Positions 5,954 through 10,949 of a DNA stretch of 10,949 bases are shown here, piece after piece (the stretch's first letter is position 1; every line of letters starts with the position of its first letter). A program made the translations under genes and the position numbers. The notes under the pieces are model-generated. The model did not search any database, had not been told where the DNA came from, and saw only the letters and a list, made by a program, of their open reading frames with translations. Origin of the DNA: a bacterium (GTDB taxonomy: Bacteria > Zixibacteria > MSB-5A5 > GN15 > FEB-12); the NCBI GenBank assembly GCA_030629485.1, contig DAOVOW010000032.1, positions 1 through 10,949 of the forward strand, written 5' to 3'.

Positions 5954-7816
5954 TCATTCGAACTCAAAGCACGGATTGATCGGATGCGGACCGCCAGTAT
6001 ACATGTAATCGACCAGGAAGACAAGATCGGAAATGTCGACATGGCCAGAGCAGTCCATGTCGGCCAGCAGTAGCGAAGGGAACGGAGGCGGACCGTCAGT
6101 AAACATGTAATCGACCAGCCAGACAAAATCGGAAATGTCGATGGCGCAGTCGGGATCGTTGTCGACGTTACCACGAGAAATCGACAGCACGGCGCGGAAA
6201 GCGTCCACCCGCCCGTAGCCGTATTCCACATCCGGAGGACTAATAGGAGCTTGTTCACCAACGTTGACATCAGCCGAGTGCCTCATGATCTCATACACCT
6301 CATGCGACGTAAGCATGGAGTCCCTTGCTATCAGCAAAGATGCTACACCACTCACCATAGCGGTGGCCATTGAGGTTCCACCGGAGTGACAGTTATAGCC
6401 TTGATCCCAGTTGACACCGCAATCCCAGACAACATCCGGCCATGGATAGCACGGTGAAATGTCGTAGAGCGGATTGTATCCTCGCCAACCCATGATGTCG
6501 AAAGACCATTGATCGCCGAAAAAGCAGTAGTCGCCGGTAGGCGCGACTATGTCAAGATCAGTTCCGTAAGCGCTGTAGTCCCACCTCCACGAATAGTAGT
6601 CAATGGCACCGACGGCAAAACAGGAGTCATACTTGGCGGGATACTTGACCGCTCCGCCATGGTTTCCGGCCGCACAAATGACAGCTATGCCAAGCCCACC
6701 ACGCCCTTCAGTTTGAGTCCTTTGAAATGCTGCTGTAATCAAGGGCCACTTATAGAGGCCTCCCACTGTCCAGCTACAGTTCATGACATCAGCGCCGCTG
6801 TTGATGGCGAAATTGATAGCACTGTCTAGTTTAGTCAATCAAATGGTCGCCGAATCATCATAGGCGATTTTGACGGGGAGAATATCCACGTGCGGATTGA
6901 GGGATATGATCCCGGTCGAGTCTAAAGGACCGCCTTCCCACCACCCCAGTGTGGTATGTGACGCCCCGATCACGCCGGTCATGGCCATTCCGTGAGCATG
7001 CATATCCGGTGATGGATCGTCGTCCCCTTCGGCGAAATCGTGACCGGGGAGGATTCGATCAGCGGGTAGATCCTCATGTTCTTCGACTCCGTCGTCGAGG
7101 ATTGCAACTGTTACGGGTCTCGCCAGGCCGGAAAAATCCCAAACGGTGGAATCGCCAAACCAACCGACGACCTTTTTCAGATACCGTTGATATGATTCGT
7201 ATTCGTCGTAGAGTTGGTATGCCTCCAAACTAAGCCGCACCTTGCAGTCGGGGTGAGATAATTGGGTTTCGCCGAGGGCATAGAACATATTGGCCAGTTC
7301 CAGAACGCGGTACCCGGTAGTGTCGTTATTCTTGAGAAAATAGATGTTCGACATACAGTCAGACTGAGTCACGGATGACACATTGAACGACAAGGCGATG
7401 CTGTCAATGGCCCCGGCTGACATTGAATCGTCAAAGTCCAAACAGAAGGTTTCGCCAAACAGCAGTGGCATGTCGTTCCAATCCAAATAGAAAGGTTCGA
7501 CGAGATAAAGTCCGTCCACCGAATCCAGAGAATCAAGAAATGTAGAATACCCTACGCCCGTTGAAAGTGAGCAAACAACGAAGCCATCTATGGTCAGGTC
7601 AGACTCAAGCCTCGCGACCACTCTACCGATTGAGTTGAGGATGTCATCCTCTGTCTCCGGCAGAACATCTGGATCGAACTTGACTAGGACTTTGGACGTA
7701 TCCATCGAAATCGGTTGCGGTCCACTAACGGACTGAAAGAATGGTTGTTCAGCGCTTGTCTGGGCGCACAGACCCATAACCACGATCCCAGCTACGATCA
7801 CTCTTAATACAAACAT
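5954..7816 (-). pseudogene. Secreted subtilisin-like serine peptidase (S8) with dockerin-like repeats, split by in-frame TGA
   Basis: Two frames in the same phase, 7816-6839 and 6838-5954, are separated by one TGA codon (6841-6839); joined they give 620 codons of a complete subtilase. Order: signal peptide MFVLRVIVAGIVVMGLCAQTSA (1-22), prodomain-like region to about 220, S8 domain with Asp241 (VAILDDGV), His275 (AHGMAMTG), oxyanion Asn385 (CAAGN) and Ser482 (GGTSMATAMVSG, Ala where Pro is usual), then two dockerin-like calcium repeats at about 549-612. The stop is codon 326, between His and Asn, so neither fragment holds the full triad. The codon after the stop is TTG with no ribosome site, so restart is unlikely. 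The start at 7816 is chosen because AGGGGG lies 6 nt upstream and the signal peptide begins there; an earlier ATG (7876) would overlap the lipoprotein gene. Mutation, assembly error or readthrough remain possible. Confidence 0.8.
5986..6141 (-). repeat. Tandem dockerin-like coding repeats
   Basis: Two 54-nt stretches, 5986-6039 and 6088-6141, differ at 5 positions by my count and are offset by 102 nt. They encode the calcium-loop and helix parts IDISDFVWLVDYMFTDGP and VDISDLVFLVDYMYTGGP. Dockerin-like type I repeats normally bind calcium through the Asp/Asn loop; in many FCB-group bacteria they are C-terminal tags on secreted proteins. No cohesin is visible in the window. Confidence 0.75.
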
Positions 7817-7822
7817 TATTAG

Positions 7823-7828
7823 CCCCCT
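7823..7828 (-). promoter_or_regulatory. Ribosome binding site of the peptidase gene
   Basis: AGGGGG on the minus strand, 6 nt before the ATG at 7816; its first two bases are the last two of the lipoprotein stop codon TAG. It decides the peptidase start and points to coupled translation. Confidence 0.65.
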
Positions 7829-8912
7829 ACAAACTAGTTTGGCATACAATCTCAAATAACAAAGTCGCGTTTTCAATTAGGACCTTGTCAACAACTACCA
7901 TATTGACTACATCGACCCGAATAATCCAATTCCCGGCCGCGCCAATCAACCAGAGACCATCCGGCGTTGCGGAAAGCGGCCCCACGTTCAGTCCGGATAT
8001 GAATGGATCCAAGGTGTCGGCATCAGGTATTACAATTGTCTCGGCTACGATGCCGGCGGACACATCGAATACCACTATCCGCCCTGGCGGGTCGCACACG
8101 CCGATATTATCCGACCATGGGCAAGGGTATGTGAAGAACACATACCGGCCATCCACTGATCGCTCGAAGTCAACGCTGGACTGAGGATGAATCCTCATGG
8201 AATAAATAATGGAGTCAGCGGGGACGCGATAAACGTCTACGGCACTCGTACCGAATCCGGACTGAGAAAGAAACCAAGTCTGTTCATCATCCGAAGGCAT
8301 TATCTTGTTCAATCGACGGTACGGCATTTCGGTGTAGGAAGCCTCCGCCGCTTGGTCCATTGAGAGTTGGTAAACGTAAGATCGTTGATCGATCTCCCCA
8401 TCGTTAGTACTACCGACTGCGTAAAACGCTGATCCATTGGACGAGAATACGCCCTTGTATATCTGGTTCGTATCATGATAAAACACTGAGTAGTCGGCGG
8501 TATTTAGAATATACAGATCGTCTCCCAGCAGAGCAACATGCTCATTGTCGGGTGAAACAGCGACACCACCCCGTGCTCCCATGTTTAGCACGATGAAACC
8601 CTGTGGGTTCTCGATGTCCACTACCACCGTCGAATCCCTCATAGCAAGATACAGAGCATTTCCGTCAGGTGAGATAGCCATCCCAAATTCCGGCAGAGCA
8701 GGTACCTGGAAGGAATCCACTTGCTCCGACAAAATGTGATAGCCGAAAACCCAGTTGTCGCTGTTTAGGTCCGCGAAGTAGGCAATGTAATCGGTTGGTT
8801 CCGTCGTCGTCGGCTCTACCGGCGAATCGGCGCAGCCGCCCAACGCCAGACAATATGCCACACACGCTACCAGCAACACGCCCAGGCATTGCACCCTCCT
8901 TGATTGACTCAT
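7827..8912 (-). CDS. Beta-propeller-like lipoprotein
   Basis: A 361-residue exported lipoprotein: charged MSQSRR, hydrophobic core, lipobox LGGC with the lipidated Cys27, then a Thr/Pro-rich linker (about 31-40). The rest shows repeats of the YVTN/WD-like type: FGMAISPDGNALYLAM, GGVAVSPDNEHVALL, KGVFSSNGSAFYAVG and LSATPDGLWLIGAAGNW, each followed by strands ending in a D or N turn (VVVDIEN, LYILNTAD, IIRVDVVN). This suggests a six- or seven-blade propeller for binding partners on the membrane surface; ligand and enzyme function are not visible. The ATG at 8912 is chosen over one at 9101 because AAGGAG lies 6 nt upstream and the lipoprotein signal starts there. Its TAG stop (7829-7827) overlaps the ribosome site of the peptidase gene, 10 nt away, so the two form an operon. 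It could also be called a hypothetical lipoprotein. Confidence 0.85.
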   Translation of the reverse strand: MSQSRRVQCLGVLLVACVAYCLALGGCADSPVEPTTTEPTDYIAYFADLNSDNWVFGYHILSEQVDSFQVPALPEFGMAISPDGNALYLAMRDSTVVVDIENPQGFIVLNMGARGGVAVSPDNEHVALLGDDLYILNTADYSVFYHDTNQIYKGVFSSNGSAFYAVGSTNDGEIDQRSYVYQLSMDQAAEASYTEMPYRRLNKIMPSDDEQTWFLSQSGFGTSAVDVYRVPADSIIYSMRIHPQSSVDFERSVDGRYVFFTYPCPWSDNIGVCDPPGRIVVFDVSAGIVAETIVIPDADTLDPFISGLNVGPLSATPDGLWLIGAAGNWIIRVDVVNMVVVDKVLIENATLLFEIVCQTSL

Positions 8913-8950
8913 ATCAATCTCCTTAGTCAGAGTTTCCCTATCCTTATTCC

Positions 8951-8980
8951 AAAAGACGCATTTACCCCAAACTTTGTCAA
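8951..8980 (-). promoter_or_regulatory. Possible promoter of the lipoprotein-peptidase operon
   Basis: A perfect -35 hexamer TTGACA lies at 8980-8975 on the minus strand. The -10 is poor: TCTTTT (8956-8951) after 18 nt is the best match at a usual distance. The predicted leader is about 30 nt and contains AAGGAG before the ATG. Supported mostly by the -35 and its place in the gap. Confidence 0.3.
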
Positions 8981-9053
8981 GAACAAAATGGTGCATTGAA
9001 GCAACTTTTGTGTGGGTCCACGTGGTGGCTTCCAGTATGCGCCGCGAGAGCTT

Positions 9054-9124
9054 AGGGCAGACGAGGACGTCTGCCGCCCACAAGATTGCTCGGTAACCCA
9101 CCTAAAGAGGAACGACAGGTGGGT
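9054..9124 (+). repeat. Composite palindromic repeat, copy II
   Basis: Begins AGGGCAG and contains a perfect 8-bp stem GGCAGACG / CGTCTGCC with loop AGGA (9056-9075), followed by CTGCCGC as in copy I. Then a second perfect stem ACCCACCT (9096-9103) / AGGTGGGT (9117-9124) with a 13-nt loop includes GACAGGTGGG (9114-9123), the same ten bases as copy I. The second stem begins 7 nt after the stop of the response regulator gene and could act as an RNA 3' end or stability element, but it has no U tract. Confidence 0.5.
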
Positions 9125-9131
9125 CTCTCGT

Positions 9132-10472
9132 TCATTTATCCTTCAGGCCAAACTCCTTTATCTTCCTGGAGAGATTGGATCGATCAACCTCAAGCAGGCG
9201 CGCAGCCTCAGAGATATTCCCTTTGCATCTCTGCAGCGTAGTCTGAAGTAGACTCTTCTCAAAGGTGCGAAGTTGCTCGGCCAGTGAGGCAGCGTTCGGC
9301 GCCGGGGCAGGAGCCGTTCCCGAGCCGGGTTGAGAAGTCAACTCTTCGAGACTGATAGTACGACCATGGGCGATGATGGTGAGGCGTTCGATGATGTTCT
9401 TCAGTTGCCGCACGTTCCCCGGGTAATCGAGAGTGGTCAGGTAGGCCAGGGCGTCGCCGGAGAGCGTGGTTTGCGACGATGGATCGAACCGTCGCAAGAA
9501 CTCTCCCACCAACAGCGGAATATCGTCCGTTCGTTCACGTAGTGGCGGCACCTTGATCTGAAACACCGAAAGGCGGTAGAAGAGGTCCTCACGAAACTGC
9601 GCCTGAGCGATCAGTTCGGACAGGTTACGATTGGTGGCGGCGATCACGCGGACATCGACCAGGTGGCGATCGGTGGCGCCTAATGTTTCCACCTCACCCG
9701 TCTCCAGCACGCGCAGCAGTTTGGCCTGACACGACCGGGGGAGATCACCTATCTCGTCGAGGAAAATGGTGCCGCCGTCAGCCATGACGAATTTGCCGGG
9801 GTAGTCCTTGACGGCGCCGGTGAAAGCACCCTTGCGATGCCCGAACAACTCCGACTCGAAAAGTGTTTCCGGGATGCCGGGGCAATTGACTTTGACAAAC
9901 GGTCGATCGCGGCGACGACTCTCAAGATAGATGCGAGTGGCCACCAGTTCCTTGCCGGTGCCATTTTCACCTTCGATCAGAACGGTGACGTCGGTCGGCG
10001 CGGCCTGGCTGATGACACTCGAAAGTTGTTTCATGGCCGCCGACTGTCCAATCATCTGCGAACCGGCATCCACTTCGTCAGCCATGATCGAACGTTGCCG
10101 TTCGGCTTGCAGTAGCATCAAGGCGGCGCGCACCGATGAGATCAGTCGTTCCGGCGCCACCGGCTTCTCCAGGTAATCGACGGCGCCGAGCTTCATGGCT
10201 TCCAGAGCAATTCCGATTTCAGATTGTCCTGAAATCACCAGAACCATCGGCGGGGTAGCATCCCCCTTGATCCGTTTTAGAAACTCGATGCCGGACAGGC
10301 CCGGCAGGTTAAGATCAAGCAGAACCAGATCGTACCTGTTCCGCTCGATCCGCTTCAGCCCGATCTCAGCGTCGGATGCGCTTTCGGCGAGGTGTCCTTC
10401 GTCGGTCAACAGCGAAGCAAAGGAACTGGTGATGTTGGGTTCATCATCGATTATCAGGATTCTATTCTGCAT
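9132..10472 (-). CDS. NtrC/NtrX-family sigma-54-dependent response regulator
   Basis: A 446-residue transcription activator. Receiver domain (about 1-120): acidic pair Asp9-Asp10, phospho-acceptor Asp53 in LLDLNLPG, Ser81 and Lys103. AAA+ sigma-54 interaction domain (about 140-365): Walker A GENGTGKE (168-175), GAFTGA (215-220) which contacts sigma-54, Walker B GGTIFLDE (233-240), sensor region AATNRNL, and REDLFYRL (294-301) with the arginine finger. A Pro/Ala linker (382-393) leads to a Fis-type HTH, NISEAARLLEVDRSNLSRKI (419-438). All key residues are present, so it should be functional. The ATG at 10472 is chosen because the receiver starts there (MQNRILIIDDEPN); an upstream ATG at 10553 would only add a tail read from the kinase gene. 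It overlaps the kinase stop by 11 nt, so the two are a coupled pair. Likely target: sigma-54 promoters, perhaps the one before the barrel gene. Confidence 0.97.
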   Translation of the reverse strand: MQNRILIIDDEPNITSSFASLLTDEGHLAESASDAEIGLKRIERNRYDLVLLDLNLPGLSGIEFLKRIKGDATPPMVLVISGQSEIGIALEAMKLGAVDYLEKPVAPERLISSVRAALMLLQAERQRSIMADEVDAGSQMIGQSAAMKQLSSVISQAAPTDVTVLIEGENGTGKELVATRIYLESRRRDRPFVKVNCPGIPETLFESELFGHRKGAFTGAVKDYPGKFVMADGGTIFLDEIGDLPRSCQAKLLRVLETGEVETLGATDRHLVDVRVIAATNRNLSELIAQAQFREDLFYRLSVFQIKVPPLRERTDDIPLLVGEFLRRFDPSSQTTLSGDALAYLTTLDYPGNVRQLKNIIERLTIIAHGRTISLEELTSQPGSGTAPAPAPNAASLAEQLRTFEKSLLQTTLQRCKGNISEAARLLEVDRSNLSRKIKEFGLKDK

Positions 10473-10949
10473 CCGATTCGTTCTCCCGCTGCAGCGTGAT
10501 AGTGATTTCCGTGCCCGACCCTTCCTTCGAGTCGATAGTGAGTCGGCCGCCACTTTCAGTTACGACTTTCTCTACGATTGCCAGTCCCAATCCCTTTCCT
10601 TTTTTCTTGGTCGTGAAGTACGGTATTCTGGCCGAAGAAATCGTCTCGGACGACATGCCGGCGCCATGATCTTCCACGATGATGTCGATTCGGTCCTCAC
10701 ATGCGATGAGAGCCAGACGAACCAGGTCACCCTGGGATGATGCATCGGCGGCATTTTGTAACAAATTGTGCAAGGCCTCTCGAAAATAGGTAACGTCCAG
10801 TTTGGCTGTTACGGCGTGGTCCGGCAACTCGACATCAAAGCGATAGCTATCCATGCGATCACGATAGAGAGCAGCGATCGATTGCAGGAGATCCGTGAGA
10901 TCGACCGTCTCCAACTTGGGCGGTGGGAGTTTGGCCAGGTGAGAAAAAC
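10462..10949 (-). CDS. NtrY-like sensor histidine kinase, C-terminal part (5' end outside window)
   Basis: The last 162 codons of a histidine kinase; the frame is open to the right edge, so the true start is outside. The first residues read FSHLAKLPPPKLETVDLTDL, matching the segment between the HisKA and ATPase domains of NtrY-type kinases. Next come the N box YFREALHNLLQNAADAS, G1 DHGAGM, F box PYFTTKKK, G2 GKGLGLAIVEKVV and the final strand GSGTEITITL. The HisKA domain and the sensor and membrane part lie beyond the edge. The stop codon lies inside the start of the response regulator gene, so this is its probable partner: the kinase phosphorylates Asp53 of the regulator. The fragment cannot tell NtrY from NtrB or other related kinases with certainty. 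Confidence 0.92.
   Translation of the reverse strand, partial: FSHLAKLPPPKLETVDLTDLLQSIAALYRDRMDSYRFDVELPDHAVTAKLDVTYFREALHNLLQNAADASSQGDLVRLALIACEDRIDIIVEDHGAGMSSETISSARIPYFTTKKKGKGLGLAIVEKVVTESGGRLTIDSKEGSGTEITITLQRENESDAE

Noticed and set aside
5731..6270. A 179-codon minus-strand frame over the end of the peptidase gene
   Set aside because: Shifted frame of the dockerin-like region; its internal repeats only mirror the duplicated coding DNA, and it lacks a ribosome site.
6800..6841. Selenocysteine or tryptophan at the internal TGA of the subtilase
   Set aside because: The family needs neither residue there, I see no convincing stem-loop just after the codon, and TGA is the natural stop of this gene and of the regulator.
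9056..9075. Hairpin as an intrinsic terminator
   Set aside because: The stem is strong but no U tract follows on either strand; its likeness to the hairpin at 5795-5817 fits a repeat family better.
8913..9101. A longer start for the lipoprotein at 9101
   Set aside because: It would put 63 residues before a perfect lipoprotein signal and run through the hairpin region; the ATG at 8912 has AAGGAG in place.
10473..10553. A longer start for the response regulator at 10553
   Set aside because: The extra 27 residues are read out of frame from the kinase gene and precede the normal receiver start.
10912..10914. TTG as the start of the right-end histidine kinase
   Set aside because: The frame continues upstream to the window edge with typical kinase sequence, so the gene is cut by the window and does not begin there.

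Overview
All six genes or gene remnants, plus one gene fragment at each end, lie on the minus strand, so the window is transcribed from its right end to its left. Best guess for the organism is an uncultured Gram-negative of the FCB group, with Zixibacteria-like lineages as first candidates. The clues are a C-terminal pair of dockerin-like repeats of the DISDLVFLVDYM type on a secreted peptidase, an Omp85-type outer-membrane barrel, a lipoprotein with a lipobox, and many signalling proteins. This placement is an inference from protein style, not a database match.

Layout from right to left. (1) 10949-9132: the end of an NtrY-like histidine kinase, overlapping by 11 nt an NtrC/NtrX-family sigma-54 response regulator (REC, AAA+ with GAFTGA, Fis-type HTH). 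(2) 9131-8913: a gap with two hairpins and the likely promoter of the next genes. (3) 8912-5954: a beta-propeller-like lipoprotein followed after 10 nt by a secreted subtilisin-like peptidase (S8) with two dockerin-like repeats. The peptidase reading frame is broken by a single in-frame TGA that separates catalytic Asp and His from Asn and Ser, so it is called a pseudogene here. (4) 5953-5626: a 328-bp gap with hairpins, a 13-bp inverted repeat and a candidate sigma-54-like promoter. (5) 5625-1: a close-set run of outer-membrane beta-barrel protein with a bactofilin-like N-terminal part, small secreted protein (DUF4390-like), soluble GAF-PAS histidine kinase, and a Ser/Thr protein kinase that leaves the window before its end.

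How it may work together (inference): the NtrYX-like pair could drive the barrel operon through the sigma-54-like site in front of it. The same operon makes two envelope proteins and two cytoplasmic signalling enzymes (a His kinase and a Ser/Thr kinase separated by one base), which looks like an envelope-linked signalling module. The lipoprotein-peptidase pair sits between these two parts and is flanked by two copies of a composite palindromic repeat in the same orientation. This suggests a later insertion or a rearrangement hot spot. I saw no tRNA, rRNA, CRISPR array or transposase.
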